DNA of 23,033 nt, from NCBI GenBank assembly GCA_023091735.1, contig JALKBU010000832.1, forward strand, positions 1-23,033, in the 5' to 3' direction. Positions 1-8,192 of the stretch are shown in pieces. Both the position numbers and the translations under genes were made by a program. The stretch's first letter is position 1. The number at the start of each line of letters is the position of its first letter. Source of the stretch: Trichomonas tenax (lineage: Eukaryota; Parabasalia; Trichomonadida; Trichomonadidae). Below the pieces are notes generated by a model that was given only the letters and a program-made list of their open reading frames with translations, searched no databases and was not told where the DNA came from.

Positions 1-126
1 TATTGACACTTTTCCATTTTTCCCGCGCAAAAACGTCACTTTCCTTTATATTTGACATTCTGACTCTATATGTCAAACATAATTTACATGTCAGAAAAGC
101 ACGTTGTTCTATTTTGTCCCAGTCCC
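1..126 (+). repeat. Terminal-repeat-like element, copy A
   Basis: Runs from TATTGACACTTTTCC to GTCCCAGTCCC. The inverted counterpart at 22907-23032 differs by one base; a more diverged direct copy lies at 6705-6829. The outer part has the GC-rich block TTTTTCCCGCGC. The inner part has TTTACATGTCAG followed by a short reading frame starting Met-Ser-Glu-Lys-His. It looks like the terminal inverted repeat of a DNA transposon or a solo/MITE derivative. No transposase is visible next to it. The window begins exactly on this repeat, so the left boundary may be an assembly break. Confidence 0.85.
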
Positions 127-1151
127 AACATGAAAGAAACAAAATTGAAGAAAAATTTTCCAAAACAATTGACCCGTTGGGAAGTGGAAGCAGGTGTCAC
201 GTGATGTTCTATTAAGGGACTATGAGATAAAATGTCAAGATAACTGAATAAGGTCAATAACAAAAATATTATCAAAGCAAAAATCAAAACCCTTCAATGA
301 TTAATATTAAATCATGGAGGCAAAGCTATGCGTTGAAGTTCAGGCAATTAATCAAAATATCTCGAAATTATTCAAAACAATCACTCAAATTTTGAAGTTA
401 TTTAGAAACTACATGCTTGCTAATTTCGTTATCTAAATTTAAAAATGAAATAATATTTAAAATGTAAATATTTAGATTTGATACAATGTGATATTGCTAT
501 ATTTGATAAAATGAATGTTTTCATTGCTGCATCTCAAAATTTCACAAATCGATCATCGCTTTTGATATGTTATGTAGATACTATATAATAAGTTATAATA
601 CATTAAAGGAAATACATAATAATGTATGAAAAAGTGGAAAAGTGGATATAAATTCAAATTTTGCAATTTTCGAAATTCGAAATTTCGTTACACATCAAAT
701 TCCCTGATGAAAGATTGAGATACAAAACGTGACATCCAAGAAACCCTGACACTTTGTAAAGAATATTTTCAATTTGCCACTTTTTCTTCTGGACTCTATT
801 TTATTTAAAATACCATTATTATTCTTCATTTTCTGAATTTTTCAATTTTTCACTTTTCTGTTCTAAAGGCTTTATATAATGTATAAATTCATAATACAAA
901 AAATAGAATCAGAAGTGACGGTTATATTGAAAATATTTTTCAATTCTGAATTTCCCAATATCACATATTATTAGTATAGAACATTTGACAGTCATTTGAT
1001 ATTTCTCAAATTTTGAATGACTTTTTCAAAAATTCATTCATCTCCAAAATCGAAAATTTCTGTAATATTCGATTCCACATCTTATTTCAAACCTTTTTCA
1101 AAAAGTCATTTTGAAAAATATTTTTTCGTGTTCAAAAAGAAAAAAATCTTC
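127..1151. other. AT-rich intergenic region, no gene seen
   Basis: AT-rich sequence without a credible coding frame. It holds homopolymer-rich stretches and a self-complementary TTCGAAATTTCG patch near 670-690. ACATTTGACAG at 981-991 resembles the motif found upstream of other genes here. The frame of the downstream gene extends back to 1017, but that extension is Phe/Lys/Ser-rich and looks like translated noncoding sequence. Confidence 0.6.
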
Positions 1152-1643
1152 ATGAGTGTTGTTTTCGCGACAACCCCGAAGCGTCAGTCACTGGAGATGA
1201 GTGTTTACATGCTTGTATCGCTCAGCTTCATTGTTCTCGGTGTTATTTTCTTCGTTCTTGGATTCTATCACTACTTTAAATTCCGTGTTCAACGTATCAA
1301 GAAACTGAAAGAAAAGCAGCTCAAGGAGCAGAATCAGGATCAGAACGAATTTTTCCAGAATATTATTCTCAGCTCGAAAGGAAGTTTACGGGAAATGCCA
1401 CCGGATGTAGAGATGGAACAGGTGGAAAGTGATAACGAAGCGGTACCAAATAAACAGCGAAAACGCCGTCCTTCGATAAGTTTAGTCCAAAATGTACCGA
1501 AACCGCCGACACTACCATCTGTGCCTGTAATATTACAAGGAATGTACCCTACGTCACCTACTCATAATGGAGTTTCGACACCAGAACGTCCTCGTGTTGA
1601 AATTGACTGTGATGGGATTTTAGATGAAGATGAGCTTGTATGA
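1152..1643 (+). CDS. Single-pass membrane protein of unknown function (163 aa)
   Basis: I do not recognise a family. From Met at 1152 the protein has a short N-terminus with TTPKRQS, then one strongly hydrophobic segment at about residues 18-40. Directly after it comes a very basic stretch (FKFRVQRIKKLKEKQ). By the positive-inside rule this puts the short N-terminus outside and the long tail in the cytosol. The tail carries an RKRRPSIS patch (about 103-110), a basophilic-kinase type site, a Pro-rich segment (PKPPTLPSVP) and an acidic C-terminus ending DEDELV. The open frame starts 45 codons earlier (1017). I prefer 1152 because the extension is low-complexity and AT-rich; Met at 1197 is another option. 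The gene is monocistronic, and ACATTTGACAG lies about 160 bases upstream. It could be a surface or endomembrane adaptor, which I cannot settle. Confidence 0.7.
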   Translation: MSVVFATTPKRQSLEMSVYMLVSLSFIVLGVIFFVLGFYHYFKFRVQRIKKLKEKQLKEQNQDQNEFFQNIILSSKGSLREMPPDVEMEQVESDNEAVPNKQRKRRPSISLVQNVPKPPTLPSVPVILQGMYPTSPTHNGVSTPERPRVEIDCDGILDEDELV

Positions 1644-2429
1644 CCCTACTTAATTTTGATCATATGTTATATTCTCTTCACATTTAAGTTCGATAACGAA
1701 ATAATTTGAATGCGACTGATAATATTTCAAATGATGAACGAAAATCCAGGTTGTATCCACCCATTTTACACGCGATTCAACAATCATATGAGACATGTAA
1801 GCCACATGAAAATATCTCGGTCACCAAAAACGAAGTGTTCAACAGTCAGACATAGTTCTACGTTTGTTTTGTAATTACCATGCTTTGTATTTTGTTCTAA
1901 AATTTTCAATACGAAAAATATATTTTACGATCTGCACAACTTCTTATTCTTACATACTCCACGACTTTTAGTACTTATGTCTATGCTATCTACAATTCCA
2001 AAATTATGAATTTTTTGGACAATATATTACAATGAACAAACAATTTAAGTTCATTCTTTGTTTATCATATCGTCTATATAGTGTTTTTGCTGATGTCTTA
2101 AGCTTTAAAACACTTTTATTGAATCAATATGAATTCAATAATAAAAATGTATCATGAGAGTTATGAATTAGATTTTTCATGAGATATAATTTAATTTTCT
2201 TAATGTTTTAGATCATATTGACAATATAATTGATTTTGGAAATTACTTAATGGTTGAAGAGTCCATTCTAGTGATGAGCAGTATCTACTTGTCAAGTCAT
2301 AGTTAAATACCGTTATTTATTGTGATAATAAAGAATTTTGTAGAATAATCACATATTTTGAAGAAAAAATACGATTTTTCATAGCTTAATAATAAGATAT
2401 TAAAATTTTTAATTTCGACCAAACAATAT
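1644..2429. other. Convergent intergenic region, no gene seen
   Basis: 3' flank shared by the membrane-protein gene (+) and the acidic-protein gene (-). AT-rich, with several AATAAA/ATTAAA-like strings usable as polyadenylation signals on either strand. No ORF with coding character and no RNA gene recognised. Confidence 0.5.
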
Positions 2430-3491
2430 TCAATAATCAGAATAATAACACTCATCAGAGTAATATTCTTCTGATTCATCACATTCAGAATCGCATTCTT
2501 CGGAATCTGAAACATGGATTTGCTTTGGCTTACGATATATAGCAACATAACGCTGTGGATGTTCTCTCTTCTGCTTTATTAACTCCAAAAGATTCTTAAT
2601 TGATTCCTTTCTCTGTTTCTCCATTTCTTCTTGCGCCTTCTTCATTGCTTCCTCCTCCATACGCTGTCTCTCTGCTTCTTTCTTCTTCTGAAGCTTCTCC
2701 TTCCTTCTTTCGATGATTTGATCAATCTTAGACTTGTTTTCTAACTTCTTTAGGCGCATTGGTGATGCTTTGCGTGGAGATACGATGACCTGTGGTGTAG
2801 GAATGTTCTTTGCCTGTGCGCGATTTTGCATAATTTTCTGATTTGTTGCATTGCGGCGAATCTTTGCGAGCTCTGCGCGTGGATCGAATCTTCTGGCCTT
2901 TGAGAATGTTGGAACTTCAATATCAGAATCATCAAGGAATGAGTCTGACTCTGATTCTTCAGACTCAGAGAACTCAGACTCCTCTTCATCTTCTTCGGAC
3001 AAATATGAGTCTGAAGAAAGTACTTTAGAGCAATGTGGGCAAACTTTCTTTTCACTGTATTCTGATTGCTCAGATTCAGCGTTGGAGTACTGAGACTTGT
3101 ATGAGTTGTATGAAGCATATGATTCCGCTTTGGAATATTCTGATCCATACGTTGCATATGAGTATTGCGATTCTGTGAATGTAGAATAAGCCTCTGAGTC
3201 TTCATCATCAAAGTCAGAGTCATCATCGGACGAGAAAACGAGAGTTGGTGCATTCTTTTTATTTGCAGTCTTTGGAGCTCCTCTGTTAGCTTGCTTGCCT
3301 TTCCTACCACCACGTGTTGGTTTTTCGTCGAAATCATCTTCCAAATCGGAGTCGGAGACTAAGATCGCTTTCTTCTGGCCCTCATCCTCTGAGTCTGAGA
3401 GGAGTACTGCTGTGTACTTCTTAGGAGAGGTCCTGATGAGCTCTTTGAGAAGTGCGTGATTTGACTGCTGTGCGCTGGCTTTCTTAGACAT
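2430..3491 (-). CDS. Acidic, Ser/Tyr-rich disordered protein with SIM-like motifs (353 aa)
   Basis: I do not recognise a named family. Four short hydrophobic cores are each followed by acidic serine clusters: AVLLSDSEDE (28-37), AILVSDSDLED (42-52), TLVFSSDDDSD (83-93) and IHVSDSEE (325-332). This is the pattern of phosphorylation-dependent SUMO-interacting motifs, with the SDSE parts matching casein kinase 2 sites. Residues 101-147 form a Ser/Tyr/Glu low-complexity region (SQYSYATYGSEYS type). Residues 151-154 are CPHC, a lone CxxC without a visible partner pair. Residues 165-190 are Glu/Ser-rich, about 247-310 is a Lys/Glu coiled coil, and the tail ends YYSDECYYSDY. Two basic patches (RGGRKGK at 60-66 and RRKEKLQKKK at 262-271) could target the nucleus. 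A nuclear scaffold or SUMO-binding role is an inference; an acidic chaperone-like protein is an alternative. The start is the first Met of a coding-biased frame. Confidence 0.8.
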   Translation of the reverse strand: MSKKASAQQSNHALLKELIRTSPKKYTAVLLSDSEDEGQKKAILVSDSDLEDDFDEKPTRGGRKGKQANRGAPKTANKKNAPTLVFSSDDDSDFDDEDSEAYSTFTESQYSYATYGSEYSKAESYASYNSYKSQYSNAESEQSEYSEKKVCPHCSKVLSSDSYLSEEDEEESEFSESEESESDSFLDDSDIEVPTFSKARRFDPRAELAKIRRNATNQKIMQNRAQAKNIPTPQVIVSPRKASPMRLKKLENKSKIDQIIERRKEKLQKKKEAERQRMEEEAMKKAQEEMEKQRKESIKNLLELIKQKREHPQRYVAIYRKPKQIHVSDSEECDSECDESEEYYSDECYYSDY

Positions 3492-4099
3492 CAGTTTTTT
3501 TAAAATAATTCCAAACGCAAATCTTGATGTACGTTTAGCTTTTGAAAAAAGTTAAACACGGTTTTAAATGAGTCTCCTTAAGTACTTTCATAACCCCCGT
3601 AAATTGTTTCACTTGCGTTTATTTTCAGATTTTCATGATTTCGAAAAAGTTATTATTTTCTACTATTTTATTTATTTTTTTAAAATTCAAATAATAGTTT
3701 ATCCTTTCAAAATCGATGCTTTGTTTTAGCATTATATTGCCTTTCATTTTGTCGTTAAAATTATCCAAAATTGCCAAAATTATTTAAATCAAAAATTGGA
3801 TATTTTACTATGTATCTATACATCAGGAGTGCTTTTTATGTCATTAAATAATATGATTCAATGATGATACATATTTATATGTTCTATTTTTTTATAGAGA
3901 ACAGTGAGCAAGAATGAAGGTATATACATTAATATGGGATCTGTGAAGTGCAGCATATGAATTATGGTAAAAAGCCAGTAATTTTCTAAAATTTCATTAA
4001 AAATAAAATTTTTTAAACCGCTTAGACATGCTTTGAGAGGGATATTCAATGAGTGCAAGCAAACCGGATATCAAAGCAAGTAACAAACAAGAATAATTG
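3492..4099. other. AT-rich intergenic region, no gene seen
   Basis: Upstream flank of the acidic-protein gene and downstream flank of the acetyltransferase gene. Homopolymeric T/A runs dominate. The short frames here have no coding bias. GTACATCAAG on the minus strand, about 33-42 bases above the acidic-protein ATG, is a weak match to the motif seen at other starts. Confidence 0.45.
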
Positions 4100-4602
4100 T
4101 TAGATTTCCATCTGCATAATATAATCATTCATGTAATAACCATTTCCAATTGGAAAATCACCTTGACGAGCGATGTACATTCCAATATGCTCATGGAAAC
4201 CTTTAGCTTTGTTACTTCTGTTAACATTCAATTCCATCAAGCATTTCTCAGGATGCAAGCGTCTTATCATTTCTACAGCGTGAAGGAACAGTTTTCTTCC
4301 AATTTTGTGCTTCTGGAAACTTGGAAGGACGTAAATTTTCTCCAAATGGAATAAATCTTTTGATTCCTGATGAAAAGAAACGTAACTAACAAGCTGATTA
4401 TTGAGGTACGCGATATAGTAGTGATGACCCAACTCAGTAATTTGCTTTAACAAGTTCGGTAAAGAATACATCATATCCATCATATAACGGTTTGCTCTGG
4501 AGTGAGGATCTCTTTGTATGTTTCAGGGAATATCTCCCAAGCAAGCTTATTTATGAGCTCAATATTGTCACGAGTTGCTTCTCTAATGAAGAATTCGGAC
4601 AT
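4100..4602 (-). pseudogene. GNAT-family N-acetyltransferase, broken by a one-base frameshift
   Basis: An acetyl-CoA-dependent N-acetyltransferase of the GNAT fold; the substrate is not predictable. The minus-strand frame starting at 4602 reads MSEFFIREATRDNIELI and continues to TPEQTV, then meets TGA. The remainder (MMDMMYSLPNLLKQI onward) is in the -1 frame. One missing T near 4486-4487 accounts for the break, and joining the frames gives about 167 residues, a normal GNAT length. Later features fit the family: the beta-4/alpha-3 segment LEKIYVLPSFQKHKIGRKLF with a QxxKxG acetyl-CoA loop, then LNVNRSNKAKGFHEHIG, and a C-terminus FPIGNGYYMNDYIM. That style is common in bacterial homologues, which suggests lateral acquisition. 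Because the rest of both frames is well preserved, the break may be a sequencing error or recent decay. There is no classical slippery heptamer. Confidence 0.85.
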
Positions 4603-4938
4603 TTTTTTTGAATGGAAACAACTTTCAATTTTAGACCACCTTTTATTTCAATTTGCAAATATGACACGTAAATTAAATTTTCGTCGTGTAAATTATATAT
4701 AACATCATTTACAGAGAATTTGATTGTTGAATTCTACATCTGCATGAAAAACTATAAATAAAAATGATCGTTTTGACTGTCGTTTTGTTAGTATTTGGCC
4801 ATGTGTCCCATCATTTCTGATTTGATTATTATGTATTCACAGCTCGTTTAGCTGTGTTTATTTTTATCGGCATTTTGTGATTATATAATAAAAATGTATT
4901 TTTTAAAGATACGCTCTATTTTACAAACAAAACAAGAT
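4603..4938. other. Intergenic region between two minus-strand genes
   Basis: Holds the upstream region of the acetyltransferase, with a TTTACGTGTCA motif at 4662-4672, and the 3' flank of the 144-aa gene. No coding frame and no RNA gene recognised. Confidence 0.4.
4662..4672 (-). promoter_or_regulatory. Candidate promoter motif TTTACGTGTCA upstream of the GNAT gene
   Basis: On the minus strand TTTACGTGTCA lies 60-70 bases above the ATG at 4602, in the same orientation as similar motifs upstream of other genes in the window. It is one base away from TTTACATGTCA. Function is inferred only from recurrence and position. Confidence 0.35.
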
Positions 4939-5373
4939 CTAAGTGGATTTGGCTATCTTCTTCGCTTTTTGTCTATTCCTCTTTTTGAGCTTCTTGAGGT
5001 ACTTTGGATATTCGTTGTATCTCTCCCAAAATAAAGCTATCTGCGGTGTATCCAGGCTATCGGTGGCCTTGTTGTTGCAGACATCCGGCGGGGAATCCGG
5101 GTTAAGAATAACGCGGCCATCTGAATCTAAAGAGCCAGCGATATCAGTAAATGAAAAGGAGCCCTTCTGGAAGTCAAAAGACTCGTAGGAGGACTCCTGG
5201 AAGTTCGGTGTGAAAGATTGCATGTATGCCCCGAAATGGGACGTCGGTAATGCTGAAATAGCAGTGACATCGGGTAGATCCAGCGAGTTTGGCACGAACT
5301 CAGTCTCTTTGTAGAGCTCAAAGTCAGTGTAAAAACGCATTCCACAATCAGACATTTTTTGAGTTAGTTTCAT
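4939..5373 (-). CDS. Small protein of unknown function with basic C-terminus (144 aa)
   Basis: No family recognised. The N-terminal half (MRFYTDFELYKETEFVPNSL and following) is acidic and aromatic. The middle is Ser/Phe/Asp-rich and probably disordered (QESSYESFDFQKGSFSFTD). The C-terminus is strongly basic (YLKKLKKRNRQKAKKIAKS), resembling a nuclear or nucleolar signal or an RNA-binding tail. The first Met is at 5373; Met7 (5355), beginning MSDCGMRFY, is an equally good start and looks more like other genes here. Base composition is clearly richer in GC than the flanks, which supports real coding. A small nuclear regulator is one possibility but only a guess. Confidence 0.65.
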   Translation of the reverse strand: MKLTQKMSDCGMRFYTDFELYKETEFVPNSLDLPDVTAISALPTSHFGAYMQSFTPNFQESSYESFDFQKGSFSFTDIAGSLDSDGRVILNPDSPPDVCNNKATDSLDTPQIALFWERYNEYPKYLKKLKKRNRQKAKKIAKST

Positions 5374-5902
5374 CGTTCTTCATCAGATTTTCAAAATCAT
5401 GTTATTTATGATCATCTCAACGAACTAGAGACATAATTTATGAAATCAAATTTGAAAGAAAAATTGAGATTGATGATTGTTCACCAGTTGAATCAAAAAT
5501 TCATCTTCATAATTTTATTGATATCCATGATACATCAATACTATTCTATCAATCAAATTCATTATATCATTTTTAATCACATAAAATATTATAACACAAA
5601 ATATCATTATTAAATCACGAATAAAAGTGGTATATTTGTTATTGAATTTTCGAGATATAAAAATTTTCAAAAATTGGTTAAAAACATAGCGACTACAATA
5701 GATGTACTATTGAAATATGAAGAAAAATTATGAGTTAAATAGGTTATTTCATGCCACTTTTACGAATTTTTAAATGCAAAAAGTATCAATATTTTTGAGG
5801 AACTCTGTTTAGAACATTCATTAAGGAATGTAATAAAACTATTTTGCAAATCTAAACAGAGCGAGAATTGAATGTAAATATTTTCTAAAATTCAAAATAA
5901 AA
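5374..5902. other. AT-rich intergenic region with one hairpin
   Basis: No coding frame. The only structured part is the inverted repeat at 5803-5861, listed separately. Confidence 0.45.
5803..5861. repeat. Perfect 11-bp inverted repeat enclosing a smaller hairpin
   Basis: CTCTGTTTAGA (5803-5813) is exactly complementary to TCTAAACAGAG (5851-5861). Directly inside the left arm, ACATTC...GAATGT (5814-5831) makes a second 6-bp stem. It could be a small foldback element or a structured transcript. No gene is attached to it. Confidence 0.6.
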
Positions 5903-6020
5903 ATAGGAGTCTAGGACAAAAGTGAACATCAAAAAGTGGCAGAGAACCTTAAAGTCACTTTTCATGAATAAACTGTCACTTTTTTGCGTGGGCAAATTGT
6001 CACCTTTATAAAAAGTGTTA
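5903..6020 (-). repeat. Decayed terminal-repeat copy D
   Basis: Read on the minus strand, the inner end GTTCACTTTTGTCCTAGACTC matches GTTCTATTTTGTCCCAGTCCC of the intact copies. The next bases CTATTTTTA match those next to the copy at 22907-23032. Toward the outer end, TTTGCGTGGGCAAA (plus strand) corresponds to TTTGCGCGGGAAAA, followed by AAAAGTGT. The stretch is also full of GTCACTTT/AAAGTGAC words. Alignment is by eye with gaps, so the ends are approximate. A 99-codon open frame across it is not credible as a gene. Confidence 0.5.
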
Positions 6021-6509
6021 TAAATATCTTTGTAGTCTAAACAATACTGACATTTATAGATTGAAACTCCACGCTGAGTATGAAGACCATATACGTAGTT
6101 CATTGCAAGTTTTTGTTGCACTCCAAACCAAGAAACTCGGTCGAAATTATCCCTTCTTGCATGGTAAATATGAATTATAAACAAATAATTTGAAGATAAA
6201 AATAAAAATTTAGTAAAAAACGAATTTTAGAAAGAATATAAAGATCAAATTGAGAATCTAAATAATATAAATCAGTATATAAAATGAACGTAATATGAAA
6301 ACATTATCTAATTCATGATTCAAGAACAATTAATTATGAATTTAATGATATATTAATAATTATGAGAAAAAGTAATAATATGAAAATAATCTTGTAATGA
6401 AAAAGGTATCTGTGAAAAAATAAAAAATAGAAAAAAAAATAATAATATATTAATATCAAAAGTGAAAATGTAATGTGTATTAAAAATTGAATCAATAAGT
6501 GGGTTCTTG
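6021..6509. other. Very AT-rich spacer, no gene seen
   Basis: Poly-A/T and AATAAT-type runs, especially 6230-6480. It separates decayed repeat copy D from the GC-richer block at 6510. No feature supported. Confidence 0.4.
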
Positions 6510-6704
6510 TTAGGGCCTGGTTTGGCCACTCGAGGGCTTTGGATGTCTCAGGCCGACCTCGCCATGCATCGAATCATGCTTCTGTTGAATAGGCATCTGG
6601 ATGCATCTCTGCTCGATCACCAGGTCATTCTTCACAATGAGGCCACAACTACTCATAATGAAGTCTTCTTTGGCTTCCAACATTGAGTTCAATCCATTTC
6701 AACC
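6510..6704. other. GC-richer block abutting repeat copy B, possible gene relic
   Basis: About 195 bases of near-balanced composition in an AT-rich background, open on both strands. The plus frame includes LWMSQADLAMHRIMLLLNRH; the minus frame includes CGLIVKNDLVIEQRCIQMP. Neither is recognisable. It ends exactly where repeat copy B begins, which suggests foreign or transposon-derived sequence, but the family is unknown. Confidence 0.35.
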
Positions 6705-6829
6705 TGTTGACACTTTTCCATTTTTCCCGCGCAATCATGTCACTTTCCTTTATTTTGACATCCTGACTTTACATGTCAAAAATAAGATACATGTCAGAAA
6801 AGCACGTTGTTCTATTTTGTCCCAGTCCC
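6705..6829 (+). repeat. Terminal-repeat-like element, copy B
   Basis: Direct copy of the repeat at 1-126. The outer ~85 bases carry about a dozen differences and small indels. The inner 41 bases, from ACATGTCAG to GTCCCAGTCCC, are identical to copies A and C. The Met-Ser-Glu-Lys-His frame is kept and continues for about 28 more codons after the repeat. Confidence 0.85.
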
Positions 6830-7064
6830 ATAAAAATAGCAAAAATCCTGAAAAAAAGCAATGAGATGGATATTACCTACGTACGCGTGTTAAAGCGAAA
6901 ATTCGTGTTTTAGAGGCGATTAACTCAGATTTAATGAATTCAATAATCAAAAATCATTTCCTTATTCACCTTTGATCGTTTCTGTACTGACTGCAGCTTA
7001 CTGTGGCTCAATTTCCAACATAAGATTAGCAACCAAGCATAAATTCATGTCATTTTCCCGTAAG

Positions 7065-7365
7065 TCACGGATCAACTCGATAGAGGCCGTTTAAAAAAAA
7101 TAAAAGATAATTTTTTGTTATGACCCGCGTTTGCTGTATCCATTGCACTCCCTTACGCGGAACTGCATCGATCGAAAGACGTTGATTATCTCTAAGATGG
7201 TCAGTGATCAACATTGGCATTTCATATAAACAGTCTGATTTATCGCACGGAGATGTGTTTTGATTCACAAAAGGCTCTGTGCTCTACACAGACAAAGGAA
7301 TTTCGATTGTTGTCCATTGTTTGATGTGCTCCAATTGTGGATATCATCATATACCAAAAACAATG
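7065..7365 (-). pseudogene. Frameshifted relic of an unknown Cys/His-containing protein
   Basis: Two adjoining minus-strand frames look protein-like. The first contains IGAHQTMDNNRNSFVCVEHR then AFCESKHIS, and stops at 7240-7242. The second, in another frame, starts PCDKSDCLYEMPMLITDHL and runs through IDAVPRKGVQWIQQTR. Joined they would form a Cys/His-rich segment reminiscent of a zinc-binding domain. I cannot name the family. After about residue 50 of the second part the sequence becomes A/T-rich and loses character, so this looks like a truncated, broken relic rather than a working gene. It lies near terminal-repeat copy B and may derive from the same mobile element. Confidence 0.4.
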
Positions 7366-8192
7366 ATATGATTATATTCAAAATTGTTCATGGCAGGTGT
7401 TTCACTAAGTGAAATCAGTAAATGAATCAAATAACATCGAATTCAAATCAAATAGTTGTCTCTACGTCTCGGAAAGTCACTGTCTTATAACCTATATAGT
7501 GTAGATGATATTGGCAGATCATATTTTCATCTATTTGATTAATTTTATATTCTCGAAATATAAAACGAAAAAGAAGCATCAACAATCATTAATCTTAACA
7601 ACAAGTTTATGGCAAAGTGAATGCAACTTATAAACTTTAATTTACACACTTTTGTATTGTTTTTGATTCAATTTCAACGAATGATGAAGTGTTAGGATGC
7701 TTTATGATTATATTTCGTAATACCTATGCTATCAATAAATGAATGCAATCATTAAATCAAAAAATAATAATTTGTTTCAACAATTATCGATATTTGCATT
7801 ATAATTTATGAATATGAACTTCACAAACGTACATCAATCATTAGAAACACGTGTAAGCATGATAACAACTAATGTATTGATTGTAACACAAAAATTTTTA
7901 TTATTTGAAAATATTAATCAAAATTATAGACTCACATTCATGATTTAATTAGTCCATTGAATATTGAAACTATTTTCACACATGTATCAATGCAATTACA
8001 ATTCGTTACGCAAAATATCAAAAATATCATGTAAACATTTCGATAAAAAGGCTACAAATGCATAAATACCTATAAATAGACCAAGCATTGTCTAAATAAA
8101 TTGATGTGAACTAATAAAACTCAACGCACAAGTTTAAAAAAATGCAAAATAAAAATTCAATAGTTTACATCACACGTTTAAATAAACAAAAA
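7366..8192. other. AT-rich upstream region of the 537-aa coiled-coil gene
   Basis: No gene, RNA or repeat recognised, apart from the promoter-like motif at 8164-8174. Confidence 0.4.
8164..8174 (+). promoter_or_regulatory. Candidate core promoter motif TTTACATCACA
   Basis: Lies 19-29 bases before the ATG at 8193. It is a close relative of TTTACATGACA upstream of CIA2. It also contains TCACA, which fits the TCA+1-pyrimidine-A/T initiator described for Trichomonas; the predicted +1 would be A8172, giving a 21-base leader. This supports the start at 8193 rather than the in-frame ATG at 8142. Confidence 0.4.

Noticed and set aside
3..287. Short ORFs on both strands at the left end
   Set aside because: They are translations of terminal repeat A and its flank. 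Only the short conserved MSEKH frame is discussed, as a finding.
1017..1151. Upstream extension of the membrane-protein frame
   Set aside because: Phe/Lys/Ser low-complexity with AT-rich codons. The coding character changes sharply at 1152.
4484..4490. Programmed ribosomal frameshift in the GNAT gene
   Set aside because: No X XXY YYZ slippery heptamer and no evident downstream pseudoknot; error or decay is simpler.
5885..6184. 99-codon minus-strand ORF
   Set aside because: It crosses the decayed terminal-repeat copy, and its C-terminal half is translated repeat and AT-rich DNA. No family features.
7065..7268. 67-codon ORF as an intact gene
   Set aside because: Its protein-like sequence continues upstream in another frame and degenerates downstream, so it is treated as a relic.
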